The position numbers and the translations under genes were made by a program. The notes beneath the pieces were generated by a model. That model was given only the letters and a program-made list of their open reading frames with translations. It searched no databases and was not told where the DNA came from. From NCBI GenBank assembly GCA_034766995.1, contig CM068313.1, positions 34,856,996-34,920,995 on the forward strand: a stretch of 64,000 nucleotides of DNA, given 5' to 3'. Position 1 is the first letter of the stretch. Every line of letters begins with the position of its first letter. Shown piece after piece: positions 1 through 11,844 of the stretch. The stretch is from Acanthacorydalis orientalis. Its lineage: Eukaryota > Arthropoda > Insecta > Megaloptera > Corydalidae.

Positions 1-639
1 TTACATGTTCTTATTTTATATATCAGGTATTTATTGAAATTATATTTACAGTTAAATTAAAAATAAACAATGTACTTACAAAGCAAAAGCAAAATTTTTA
101 TATTCAGAATTTAACTTAGAAAGTGATATTTAAATATCAATCACTAAATGAGATTCTCTTATATAGTGCCATATAACTGTATTACAGAACTTAGGTAAAT
201 ATTGATTCTTTTATTAATTAAAAAACATTTTTATTTACAAAGTATACAGAAAAAAAATAAGTTGTGTTCAATACAATTACATATAATAATTGAAGTTGAA
301 CTAGATTCTTTCTGTATCATATATTTTGTATTCTGAATGTGGTCATTCACAATTATTTGCTGTATTATCAATGGATTATGTCTAGTAATTCTTTAAATGT
401 CCAAATTATATGTTGGAGTGTATTTATAATTATGGAGTAATATACTCTCAGAGTTATTTTGATATATAAAGTAAATGTAATAACATACTTATAGTAATAA
501 ACATCACAGTATATACAATCGGTAATATAAATTTCTTTTTTGAAGAAAAAGTCAGGAATAGTTATTGGAAAAACAAATCAAAAACTTTAAATTGTTATTT
601 TTACAAAATTATTTAAAATATTGTTCTTTCGTATACTTT
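1..639. other. AT-rich flank downstream of the Exd1-like gene
   Basis: No gene recognised. On the minus strand this should hold the 3' UTR of the Exd1-like gene. The only clear AATAAA in minus orientation that I found is near 209-214, more than 400 bases past the stop, so the poly(A) site is not settled. Confidence 0.4.
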
Positions 640-1850
640 TTATCTATTTTCCTTCGTTATTAATAATTTAAACTCATCTGATACTTCATTTACTAAACAT
701 AAATAATGACTTCTACCTGGATTTTCTGTTCTTATTGAATCAAGGTATTTTTTCATGTATTCATAATTTTTTTTATTTAATACTTTGTCCATTTGACTGT
801 ATAAAGGAATAAGATAAACAGCATTTTCAACAACAATTTTCTTAAGTGCATCTGATATAGGTCTCCTTGACCATTTACCAATATTACTTGATGTATCTAT
901 TAAATTTATGGATAAATCGAAGTAACACATAAGCAAATTGTTTAAGTTTTTTTGATTTGGGTTAACATCTTTAATATTTTCGTTATTAACATGCATATGA
1001 GCTATATTTACATCAAATATATTTTTTAAATGAATATTATGCTGATGAATTAAACATTCATTTAATTTTTTACAATTATACACTACTTTAATAATATATT
1101 TAGACTGTAATATGTCTTGAAGTTTTGAGTTAAATATATTTGTCCCTATTGATTTTACATCAAAGACATATGCTTGATCCCAAGCAGAAATTACAAGTAA
1201 AGAAATTTTTGCATTTTTGCCAAATTCAGAATTTTTCCCATCAACACTTATAACTTCACATGTACATAAATAGTTAATTGCTTTTTCAAATTCATCATTT
1301 ATTTCATTTAAGATAATATAATTTTTAACCATATTTTTCAATCTGCTCAATTCTGATTGTGAAATTTTACAATTCTTATATTCATCATTTTCATCTTCAG
1401 ATTTTTCTACTTTTTTAAGGGAACTTGTAGTCTCTATAGGAGAATCATATATACTTATTTCTCGTATTTCATTTGGATAAAAATTACATAAACAATTGAT
1501 TGTATTCCCAGTGTCTAAGGATATAACATCGAAAATTGAAAGACGTCCATTATTTTGATTCTGAGAATAAAATTTTCCCACATAAGTATCACCTTCGACT
1601 AATTTCAATAAAATTTTATCTCCTGCACTACATGGCAATTTAGTAGGTATTGTATCATTTTGATATGTTTCTCTTATGGATTGTAATTGTTGCTAAAATA
1701 AATTAAAATGTGTATACAAATTCAATTTCATAGTTTAATAAATGTATTAACTTGAATAAAAGATTAAATAGATTAATAATTGATTTATTTGAATGTATTA
1801 TTTTTAATTCTCATGCATGCTAATTGTTACATTATTATATGTTAAAAGTG

Positions 1851-1909
<59 letters not shown>

Positions 1910-1969
1910 TAAAAAATAAATATAACTTACATTTTTACAACTTAAGTTAGATTTAGAAAAATTTTCCAT
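640..1969 (-). CDS. Exd1: Exd1-like piRNA-biogenesis protein, two exons: join(640..1692, 1931..1969) on the minus strand
   Basis: The spliced model is 363 codons. Exon 1 runs from the ATG at 1969-1967 to 1931 and encodes MENFSKSNLSCKN, followed by a perfect GTAAGT donor. Exon 2 starts at 1692 after a TTTTAG acceptor. Both junctions are phase 0, so the frame runs without a stop to the TAA at 642-640. A start at the internal TTG (1638) would lose 31 residues. Residues about 32-105 look like an LSm-like domain. Residues about 135-325 look like a DEDD 3'-5' exonuclease domain, with WSRRP at 287-291 and YLIPLY at 306-311. Key acids are changed: SVDGK (162-166) lacks the second acid of motif I, the motif II region reads VVYNCKKLNECL (216-227), and EN (302-303) stands where ED is usual. 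Exd1 is known as a non-catalytic RNA adaptor of the silkworm PET complex (Papi/Exd1/Tdrd12) in nuage; that role here is inferred from family resemblance. Confidence 0.85.
1693..1930 (-). other. Intron of the Exd1-like gene
   Basis: This is a 238-bp GT-AG intron, phase 0. Read on the minus strand it starts GTAAGT (1930-1925) and ends TTTTAG (1694-1693). It contains a 54-bp (TA)n array at 1854..1907, so length polymorphism of the intron is likely. Confidence 0.8.
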
Positions 1970-2809
1970 TTCCAATATACAATCATAATAAAGTGGACAT
2001 ATACATAATAATTACTTTACAGGTTATGTCATGGTTAAGTATACAAACAAGAACGTTTACTGGAGAAATAGCTGTACCAACATTATAGATTAAAACATTA
2101 ACATATTTATTTAATCTACACATTTTTATAAAAATTTTTGTTAGCAAAACGGTTTTTCAAATATAAAGAACATTTCAAATCGTATACATAATTTAATTCG
2201 ATTTAGTCATTTTCGCATTTATTTATTCGCTTATATTAACGACATAAAGTAAAAATATTTTTTTTGATTTAGAAATAATATATGTGTACGTGCGAATTGA
2301 TCATCAGATAATAATTTTTACTATCGGTCAACATAATTATTTCCAATGGATACATCAAAAATACTAGTTTAGAGTGTTAATATTTTATTTATATTCGAAT
2401 ATTGACTTTTGTAATTTAGTAGACGTAAAACATCTTTTATCTACAAAAGATAACGTTATGAATACTAAACACATCCATCGTGTGACATTTTAAAACCAAT
2501 ATTTGATTGTTGGGTTTTGTACATTCAGTAATTATTTATATTTCATTTTAATATTTGTCAAACAATAAAAAAACATTGCAATTCCTGTATTAATTTTTGC
2601 TGTAAGTTCATTAAATATAAAATGTCAGTTTATTGTGATTTCGTAAAAGTCGCAATTTTGTTTTTGGTCAATTAAAAAATCAATAGTAACATTTTAGTCT
2701 ATAATAAAATCAATATATTTGTATACAGGTATAAACATAATTATTTCCTTTCATATTTTTTATAAATATTCTTGTTTGATAGTAAGTACACACACACATA
2801 CATACATAC
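1970..2809. other. Presumptive 5' flank of the Exd1-like gene
   Basis: AT-rich sequence with no ORF of note. The minus-strand promoter and 5' UTR of the Exd1-like gene should lie here, but no convincing core promoter motif stands out. It ends in a compound (CA)n/(CATA)n/(TA)n tract starting near 2788. Confidence 0.35.
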
Positions 2810-2873
<64 letters not shown>

Positions 2874-2909
2874 ATTCAAGCTAAAATAAGACCCGAATTT
2901 TAAACAATA

Positions 2910-3262
2910 CAGTCTGGACACTGTGGCCACATTCACTTTCACAAATGAATTCTTTTTTGGCCCACAAACCACAAAACATGTTTCTAGTCGATTAATCATT
3001 ATTGCTCATTTTTGATTGTTTCTTGTACGAATTTCAATGGCAATCCCATTATCTTCAAAACGCTAAGGTACAGAAAAATAACCAAAGTACAGGAAACAGT
3101 TTTTTGTATATTGGCCCTCTGAAGAAAATGAGAACGCCATCGAAATATGGATAAGCAAGAATCAAAAATAATCAATATAGATTAAGTAAACATTTTTGAT
3201 TAAAAAAATGTGGTTCATGGGGCGAAAATGAATTCATTCGTGAAAACATTCATTGTTAAAAC
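2910..3262. mobile_element. Long-palindrome MITE, copy A (both arms)
   Basis: The left arm (about 2910-3078) and right arm (about 3117-3262) are diverged inverted copies about 40 bases apart. Landmarks in the left arm are CACTGTGGCCAC, TTCACTTTCACAAATG, CCCACAAACCAC, TTTTTGATTGTT and TTTCAATGGCAATC. The right arm shows their reverse complements, for example ATCAAAAATAATCAATA and ATTCATTCGTGAAAA. The left end reads ATA then CAGTCTGGACACTG, so the element may be TA-flanked with a CAGT end. A second CAGT end, CAGTTGCCAGAACCACTGTGG, lies at 3286. No coding capacity, so it would be non-autonomous. Confidence 0.65.
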
Positions 3263-3415
3263 GCATAATTTTAATACATTTAATACAGTTGCCAGAACCA
3301 CTGTGGCTTCACGCATTCTAAAGAGTAAATTACTATTACAGTAAGATGAAAAATAATCAGAAATAAATAAAAAAACATTGGAGTTGTATTAGAAAATGGT
3401 ATTTAGATGTAAAAA

Positions 3416-3496
<81 letters not shown>

Positions 3497-3499
<3 letters not shown>

Positions 3500-3904
3500 T
3501 AGGACCGCCATATCCGCGTATAATACGTTCGAAGACACATCCCGGTTACTCGAAACTGCGGATAATAGCAAAAGCTTATATATATATATATCGTTTTACG
3601 TTTATATATGTACATATCTATGATAAAGTTGAATTAATAAATTATCCACAACAAGACATTAACAACATTAAATAATAATAAAACACATTGTACATTATTA
3701 TAATTTTACTCTTTCTCTTGAGTGGGCGGGGTTCTGACGTTTTAGCTTAACCCTCAAGGAACGATGAAGTAATGAAAAGATCTTGTACACGCATATTTTA
3801 AATACATTTTTACATTTATTTCTCCAAAATCATTTATTTCTGAAATTTTTCATTTAATATTTTCGGGTGTTGTAGAAACCGCGGAACTTTCGGCGGCCCT
3901 ACTG
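3497..3904. mobile_element. Pogo/Tigger-type MITE inside a (TA)n array
   Basis: This 408-bp element starts CAGTAGGACCGCCATATCCG and ends with the inverted form CGGCGGCCCTACTG. It is bounded on each side by TA (3495-3496 and 3905-3906), and beyond that by long (TA)n arrays (3419-3496 and 3910-3979). CAGT ends plus a TA duplication are the hallmark of the pogo/Tigger branch of Tc1/mariner. It is more GC-rich than its flanks and has no transposase ORF, so it is a non-autonomous copy that landed in a microsatellite. Confidence 0.75.
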
Positions 3905-3906
3905 TA

Positions 3907-3982
<76 letters not shown>

Positions 3983-4042
3983 TTCGAATATATACATTCA
4001 TATATATTCGATTTTTGAAGGTTAGATTTTCTTATACTTACA

Positions 4043-4165
4043 TCTCTCTGAGGTTGATTGCGTTGCCATTGAAATGCGCATAAGTGACAATCGAAAATAA
4101 TCAATAATAATTTATTGAATATTTTTGATCGAAAAATTTTGATGTGGTTTGTGAAAAAATGATTA
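4043..4165. mobile_element. Long-palindrome MITE, copy B (right arm only)
   Basis: One arm of the palindrome family. It shows TTGCCATTGAAATGCGCATA, ACAATCGAAAATAATCAATA, TTGAATATTTTTGATCG and GTGGTTTGTG in the same order as the right arm of copy A. The matching left arm is missing; the sequence to the left is the (TA)n-rich flank of the Tigger-type MITE. Confidence 0.6.
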
Positions 4166-5003
4166 ATTTATGATAATTAATTTTTAGTTTATAAAGACAA
4201 AATTGTAGTAGCAAATGTTTTCGCTGCCCGTATAACAAACTACATCGTTCACCATACTTCTTTTATGAATTGTTTTCACTTTTTATAGATCTTTAGAATG
4301 TTTTTAAAATAATGTTTGTATTTTCTTGTTAATATTTTATTATAATACAATATTCTTATCTCTTACTATTTTCAGATATCTTTAAACTAATTTTCATATT
4401 TTTATCCTCGAATGAAATCGAACGGATACATTTTTGTATTTAATAAATAATAATTCTCGATATTTTAGATCGGAAACAATTTATCAAACTATTATTCTTC
4501 TATAGAATGTTTTCTTAAATCAAAGAAATTAATTATTTTTAATTTTTGCACAATTTTTGTGTTAAAATTAACAAAAAGCCAAAATGTAATTGTGTTTAAT
4601 TATTTAATTTTATTTGTACTTTAGCTGTACGATGAGACACATTTTTTGTTTGTTTAATGTAGAAGAAATAACAAAAATGGTATCTGAAACGATTATGAAA
4701 ACGCAAGTAAATTGACAAATTATAATAACATATAGTTATAAGTTATTTTTGTCAAAAAGTTATAATAAAAATATAAACATATAGTTATAGAAGTTACAGT
4801 TAATAAGTTTAATTAAATGATATAGTTTTAAATAGTTATATAAGTTATGTTCTGAATTTTGTTTCTTTTTTGTAATTAAATATCGATAAAAATGTATATT
4901 TATTATAAGTTATATTGCACAGGTTTTTTGCGAAGGTATTTTAATTTTTTTGTGACAATCAAAGGGATTTATATTGGTAATTTAATAAATTACATACATA
5001 CAT

Positions 5004-5069
<66 letters not shown>

Positions 5070-5312
5070 ATTTCCAAACTTTCTACTTTGTAATTTAATA
5101 ATTAATTTTTCAAATATTACGAACAAGCATCTTTATTTAAATATATTCTTTTTCCTGTATGCGGGTGGTAAAACTGTTTACCATTTATTATTTAACTTAA
5201 TTGCCTAAGCACGGGTCTTATAATCAACATATCCTTTTTGGTATATTTATTTATGAATTAATAAACGTACTGTATAAAGGGTGACAAATTATTAAATTAT
5301 GCTTTTCCTTAC

Positions 5313-5313
<1 letters not shown>

Positions 5314-5407
<94 letters not shown>
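5314..5407. repeat. Longest (TA)n array in the window
   Basis: About 94 bp of uninterrupted TA repeats, seen directly. It is followed by CAGTCTACTG, which resembles the CAGT end of TA-targeting pogo/Tigger elements, but I found no matching second end. Confidence 0.95.
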
Positions 5408-5410
<3 letters not shown>

Positions 5411-5672
5411 TCTACTGTTCATCCAAATTAGTCTTCTATCTGATAACTCTTACTTGTTCTTCGATTTCATATTGTGTAATGTTGTATATCGATACAAAAA
5501 TATCCTGTTTATAAGAATATTAAAGTTAATACATGAAGTTTATTCATTTAATTTGAATGAAATAAAAGTGTAACGTATAGTAAATAAAAACTGCAGACAT
5601 TTTTTTATATATACATTCCGTATTTTTAGTGAGTTGCTATGTTTAATGATTAAAGAAACATTTTTTCCTTAT

Positions 5673-5686
5673 ACACACACACAAAT

Positions 5687-5754
<68 letters not shown>

Positions 5755-5773
5755 GTATATATGTATACACACA
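5673..5773. repeat. Compound (CA)n-(TA)n-(CA)n array
   Basis: A (CA)n tract at 5673-5700 passes into (TA)n with GTAT interruptions to about 5765, then ACACAC. This pattern is typical of microsatellite conversion between TA and CA units. Confidence 0.9.
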
Positions 5774-6481
5774 CAATAGTGTCTAGATAGTTGTAGAATA
5801 CAATATTTGCAACAAGTCTATCTCTTTAGCAACAATATCTTTTACCTTTAGTTAAGAAAATAATAATTGAAATTTCTTTTTCACATAATAAGCAATAATA
5901 ATTTCCTTTTCACAAGATGTGGAAAAAAATAAACGAAAAAGTATACAAATTAAAGAACTTTAAAATAAATGGAAAATGAAAATGTCATAGAACAATTTTA
6001 TTCAACACAATATATTTCAAATCATAACATTCTTCAATGGAACTTCGAATAAACATATTTTCGATGAAAAAGATATTCAGTATGTCTCCGATAATGACAA
6101 TGCGGAACCATAAAAAATAAATTATGTACAACCAAAAGACAAGTTGAAGACTATGATTCAAGGTATTGGTATTGTCATAGAATTGGTTGAGCACATCGAA
6201 ATTATTTCGGATAAATTAGTTGTAATTTAATTGTGAAAATACTAAACTGAAAAGTCTAGAATGATCTGAGCAGACAAAACTCTAAATTATTTTTCAAAAT
6301 TTTATTGCTTGCGAATGTAAAGTGTGTAAATAGATACATTATCTATGTGTATTATTCATTTAAAATATCTTTATTATAAAATTAAACATCTTGGTAAGTC
6401 TTAACAGATATTTTATAATTGCACCGGATCCATAACTGCAACATCTCGGTTTATTTTAATTGCAATTAGCAAGTTAGTACC

Positions 6482-6490
6482 GTATGTATG

Positions 6491-6576
<86 letters not shown>
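6482..6576. repeat. Compound (GTAT)n-(TA)n array
   Basis: Three to four GTAT tetranucleotides at 6482-6496 pass into about 80 bp of TA repeats. Confidence 0.9.
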
Positions 6577-6579
<3 letters not shown>

Positions 6580-6909
6580 GATTCGTATGCATTCATGTTC
6601 GTCGTATTTAAGTCAATAACTTGCATTTTGTGTTCTGACCAATAAATCATTATATATTTGACAAATGACCCCAGTTATATGTCTGTCGATTCCTGTTCCA
6701 TGTCCTTTGTAGTTAACGCCATTTATGTAATATTTATGTTTAAAACACTATGCATATGTTCACTGTAATGTGTTGTTAATAGTCTACAGACTGCACGCAT
6801 TCAGTACGTAGTTTGTGTTGAATGTTTCATATCTAGCACGTCTGGATTTTTCGTTCCTATTGGATCACAGAAACTTTTTTAACGTAACACTATTTCATAA
6901 GTATACACT

Positions 6910-6942
<33 letters not shown>

Positions 6943-7060
6943 TATTCAATAATTAATAAATATCCATCTAATTTATTGTTATTAATTTAATTCTTTATTC
7001 ATAAATTAATTCCTGTTTGATTATTTAAGAACAAAATACTTTATTTCAAATATTCATAGA

Positions 7061-7103
<43 letters not shown>

Positions 7104-7530
7104 CAAATATACATACATATGTGTGTGTGAATGGCACTTTATTGATTATTTAGTTTTTATATTCGCGTTTCGTCTTTAAAATATTTATACGATTGAATAT
7201 AACAATTAAATTTATATTAACTTTTAATTATAGCTTTTTTCAGAAGAAAAAAGCATATATTTATGTAATCTAATAGAGAAAACATGATAAAACTGTTTTA
7301 TTTTTGAAATACAATTTGAAATCATTAGAGAATTTTTAGTAGACGTATGGTAATGATTAAAAAATGTTGTTTATTTTATAATTAATTACAATTAAGCCAT
7401 TTATATATTGAAAATAAGTAACAACAAATATTCGTTTGTTTTCTTATAACATATTTTTTAATAGTAAATATTAACAAAAAATTCAAACATTAATTCGTTA
7501 ACATTACTTATAAGAACATAATAATCATTC

Positions 7531-7605
<75 letters not shown>

Positions 7606-8578
7606 GCTGAAATATTATTCTGTTTTTTAACGCGAATTCAATAGAAAATATGTTTGTATAGAAAAATAAGTAATAACATTATATTATTAATTTATTAAGT
7701 TCATTTTATTTATGACAAATGAAAACCGATATATATATATATATATATATATGTATAAATTTTATACTATTTCCTTGTAAATATTTTAATATATTATTAA
7801 TTAACAAATGGTCGTTTGATAATTTTAAGCGCTTTAATTCTGTACTGTTTCATCAAACATTTCTTTGTACCGAAAACGATTTTAAATAATAAAACTATTA
7901 TCAAATAACAATTGATTAGATAGTTCGTTTATTACGAAAAATATTAAATTGTAAATTATATTATAATCAAAATTAATATAGAATTTAACGACGTTTAATT
8001 TCACTCTATATATATATATATATAAGAATGTGTTGCATTGGCTAAACCCTGAAAAACATGCAATTTTTTTTATTGTTACTGTTATTAAAGGACACATTAA
8101 ATCAATAATAATGTAAAGAGGATAAAGTTGATATGATTTATTTTGAATAAGGTAATAGGTGATGTTTATTAATGACGAATTTAATTATGTATATGTACTT
8201 TACATGTCAACAACACAATCATAAACAATTTTTTTTCATAATAGCAAAATCTGGAAATTCTTATGTTTATTCGTGTGTTAAAATGTTTACGATAATAATC
8301 AGTGATATACTTGATTTATTTTATGTTTAAAAATTTGGAGCTTTTGTTAATCGTAGAAACACGTGTTAATTTTTTTCAGTTTTAGTTAAAAACGGTTATT
8401 AAAAAAATAATTAATTTCTTAGACATATTTAACAGATTATTGTATTTTTTTATTATATAAAATCAATCGAATTTTTAATTATAGTGAATGAATGCTTGTC
8501 AAATAAAAAGAAATGAAACGTAATATTTTACAAATAAATATTGATTCATTATAGGTAATAATAGTTTACTGATGCGTT

Positions 8579-8674
<96 letters not shown>

Positions 8675-8929
8675 ATATATCTCCGTGTGTGTAATATATT
8701 TTCAATACGTATCATTATAATAATTTTTGAAATATATTAATCGATTATAATTGTAAAGATCCCTTAAAAATATATCTGTTTGTGTGTAATAAATGTTTAT
8801 AAAACATAAAATTACTTATAATAATATTAAAAATATGCATTTCAATAATATCGTAATAAAAATTATTACGAATTTAATGACTCTTATAGAGCAAATCGAT
8901 ACTAACATACCGGTTGTTAAAAATGGACT

Positions 8930-9400
8930 TTGCATAATTCTCCGCCGAATTACAATGATCGAGGCCAGCTGAGACCGTTCTTTAGACATTCTACAAGTTT
9001 TTCTCTCTCCTTTTCTAACGTATATGTTTGCACTCGTGGGAACTCACAACTGGCTGAAGAATGGGCGAGGCGCGGTATCGAAGAAAGCTGTGACCACCCT
9101 CGGATTTCATCTTGCTCCGAGGGGGGCTTCTTGTCGTTTTGCATTCGCCGTTTTTGTTTTTAAACAGAGACAGTATACACGTAATACCATCTGATCAGAT
9201 AAAGATCGAGAGTGTTCGGCGTCGTTTTCGACAATTCTAACGCGGGTGTTTCTTGTGGGTGCATATCTCTTCTTTAAGTCGTTGTTATCTCACTTCTTGT
9301 TCAAGAATTCCGCCATCCGCAAAGCCCCTCAAGTCGTACACCCACGTGGAGGGTACAGGTCGAACTGTTGTATTAATGTTTCCATCGTGGAATATTTATT
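8930..9400. other. GC-elevated island, unidentified (possible solo LTR or promoter/5' exon)
   Basis: GC content rises clearly above the surroundings (for example GGGCGAGGCGCGG near 9064 and CTCCGAGGGGGG near 9114). Short open frames exist on both strands (plus 8930-9163, minus 8950-9144), but neither resembles a known protein. A GTAAGT donor-like site occurs at about 9493. A solo LTR is possible, but I could not fix TG..CA ends with a target duplication. An unrecognised 5' exon or promoter is the main alternative. Confidence 0.3.
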
Positions 9401-9474
9401 TGTTTTATTTTTGAGATGTGATCAGCTGTTTAGTTATAGTGTATTTTATTATGTCTTGTTTTTATATTAACGAT

Positions 9475-9545
9475 TAGTCATTTAAATCTATTGTAAGTGT
9501 TGGGATGAAATAAAATGTTTCAATCTTTTATTAAATAATGAAATG

Positions 9546-9602
<57 letters not shown>

Positions 9603-10290
9603 TAAAATACTGAAGTTAAATAATGAACTACAATATTTAATAATTCCAAATGAATTTACTTCAAAATGAAACTCTGGTTATAATAAGAAGAAATCGTATA
9701 TTATGTATGCGTCAAAACTGATGAAAAATTGACAGTTGTCTTTATATTTTATGTTAAGAAGTCACAGAACATTTTATATAAACAATCAATAAATACAGAT
9801 CTTTTCTGATAGATTTTTTAATGGATTAATAAAAGTACAAATGTGTACAATTTGGTTTGCAAGATAACAATCTGACTTACTAACAAATATTATATAAAGT
9901 TCATTTAAATATGAAAACATTTTATAAAAGATGATAAAAGTATAAAAAATATATATATTTAAAAAACATATATATTGCTCTACGCACATTTTTTTATTAA
10001 AAACTAGGGGTCTCTCTCTGTCCCGTATTTGCTGCGTTCGACAACCTTCAAGGGAGGTTCACTCCTCACTTGGTAACGCTCACTCCCTCCTAAGAAATTA
10101 CAGAAATTAATAAATTATGCACACAAATAATCTGCGTAAAATGTAGGTTGTACAATTTTTATTGTAAAACTTTATAAAAAATAACATAACAAAATACAAT
10201 GTTAAATGTGTATTAATTTTTTACTCTAAAGCTTCAATGAATACAATAGTTTGAATAAATTTCTTATCAGTTTTACATTGAAATCGTATA
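9475..10290. other. AT-rich stretch with a short GC-richer patch
   Basis: Holds the (TA)n array at 9549-9597 and a GC-richer patch at about 10001-10095 that contains GGTTCACTCC, a loose match to a Pol III B box. No A box at a sensible distance and no tRNA fold could be made, so I do not call a SINE. Confidence 0.4.
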
Positions 10291-10300
10291 TCATGTGAGT

Positions 10301-10355
10301 GATATCAACCAATCAGAACAGAGACCACGTGACCGATATCAACCAATCAGAGAAC
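10301..10355 (+). promoter_or_regulatory. Tandem CCAAT-box motif flanking a CACGTG E-box
   Basis: GATATCAACCAATCAGA occurs twice, at 10301 and 10335 (34-bp period), each with a CCAAT box in the good context AACCAATCAG. A palindromic CACGTG lies between them at 10326-10331. CCAAT boxes bind NF-Y and CACGTG binds bHLH-ZIP factors; use here is inferred. It may instead be a two-unit tandem repeat belonging to a transposon. Confidence 0.35.
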
Positions 10356-10414
10356 GAATAAAATTTACGGGACAGCATCATCATCACTGGATCATATATA
10401 TATATATATACACA

Positions 10415-10454
<40 letters not shown>

Positions 10455-10456
<2 letters not shown>

Positions 10457-10718
10457 AAGAGTAAAGAGTCTGAAATAGAAATGGGCGGGATATATCGCAA
10501 GAAGGGAGGACAACCGATGGACAAGAGAAACTATTGATTGGGAACCAAGGAATATGAAAAGACCCAGAAAGAGACCAATGAACAGATGGAATAAGGATAT
10601 TAATAACTTTCTTGGAAAACTGTGGAAAAGAGAGGCACTGAATCGAACAAAATGGAAAATCATGGAAGAGGCCTTTATCCAACAGTGGATTGACAGAGGC
10701 TGAAGATGATGATGATGA

Positions 10719-10721
<3 letters not shown>
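10455..10721 (+). pseudogene. 3' end of an RTE-type LINE: ORF2 C-terminus plus (GAT)n tail
   Basis: Read from 10482, the frame encodes about 73 codons beginning WAGYIARREDNRWTRE and ending EEAFIQQWIDRG, with its TGA at 10701-10703. This is the recognisable C-terminus of RTE-clade reverse transcriptase ORFs (compare W-A-G-H-I-A-R-R and EAYVQQW-x-x-G). One nonsense codon (TAG at 10476-10478, probably from TGG) is the only lesion I see. The 5' end is cut at a (TA)n array (10418-10454). The 3' end has five to six GAT units, a tail type common in RTE elements, and then another (TA)n array. 5' truncation is the normal outcome of target-primed reverse transcription. No longer functional. Confidence 0.75.
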
Positions 10722-10761
<40 letters not shown>

Positions 10762-10764
<3 letters not shown>

Positions 10765-11771
10765 ATCTATATTTTACATCAGCAAAAACAAATTTAATAG
10801 AAGTAAAAGTCTTTTACATAAAGAGACCATTTAATTATTAACTTCACTTCTTTTCATATTACAGATTTACAACTGTAAAGAATCCATTTTTTTTAAAAAA
10901 AAAAAGAATAAGAATTTTACTTTTGTCATATTTAATTATATGTCCATGAATCTAAGTCATTTGGGTATATTTGTTCAAATAAATAATTAAAATTAATTTG
11001 TTCCCACCGTGTGATGACCAGGTCACTGTCGCTTTATTTTAGTACACGTTCGGTTTCAGAATATCTAACATGTAGCTTTGAGTAGCAGAAAATGGCACAA
11101 ATGTCAAAAATGGTCGTAGGGAAATATGGACATCATGGTTCAATAGAAAAAACTTTATTATAAAAATGTAACATACGTTAAAAGTGTTATTTAGATGGAA
11201 GAGTCTTAATTCAAACGTTATTTTTTCTTTAAAAGTAGTACTGTTTAGAATATATTTTCAGAAAATACTAATTTTATTTTATTCATAGACATGGAGAGAA
11301 CAATCAGTATAATATATTTATTCTGAATTCATAATAGCTTAATTTTAGTAATATTTTTACTATCTAATATATCTAGTATGTCATAATTTAAAGATATTTA
11401 AAATGTACAACACATACTTTACGAAATAAAATGTTTTATTTTTATTGGTTTCATTATCAAATAAATGAAAATTGGTATATTTAAAAAAGCATTAATAAGT
11501 TCGACAAGAGTAATATAAAAATATTAGTAAAAAAATATTCATAAAATTGATTGATATGAAACCAAAAATTTATTATGTGTAGGTTATGTTGAAGTAAGAC
11601 CACTCATCATTTACTTGACAGTTCATAGACATAGTATCGTGTTTTGGAAGTGTTTGATAATAAAATTAAAAAATCATAGTGTTTTAATAACTTTTATTTA
11701 TAATTTTGCTAATTGTATTAATGTCATCGTTAGCATGTAACACCAAGTAAGTTTATTTATTATTATTTTCG

Positions 11772-11844
<73 letters not shown>

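Larger units (their letters stand above)
4166..8929. other. AT-rich non-coding stretch with many (TA)n arrays
   Basis: I see no supported gene. Short ORFs here are chance frames or translations of TA arrays. The segment at about 6660-6870 is slightly GC-richer, but no element or exon could be recognised in it. The arrays between 5.0 and 8.7 kb make up roughly a tenth of the sequence. Confidence 0.6.

Noticed and set aside
3389..4104. Several overlapping ORFs of 60-84 codons rich in Tyr-Ile
   Set aside because: They are translations of (TA)n arrays in different frames; no other coding signal.
10001..10095. Possible tRNA-derived SINE (GGTTCACTCC as B box)
   Set aside because: No A box at proper spacing, no cloverleaf and no poly(A) or T-run tail.
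10295..10766. ORFs of 80, 116 and 124 codons on both strands
   Set aside because: They run through (TA)n tracts or are antisense to the RTE-type LINE frame read from 10482; the LINE frame explains the conserved residues.
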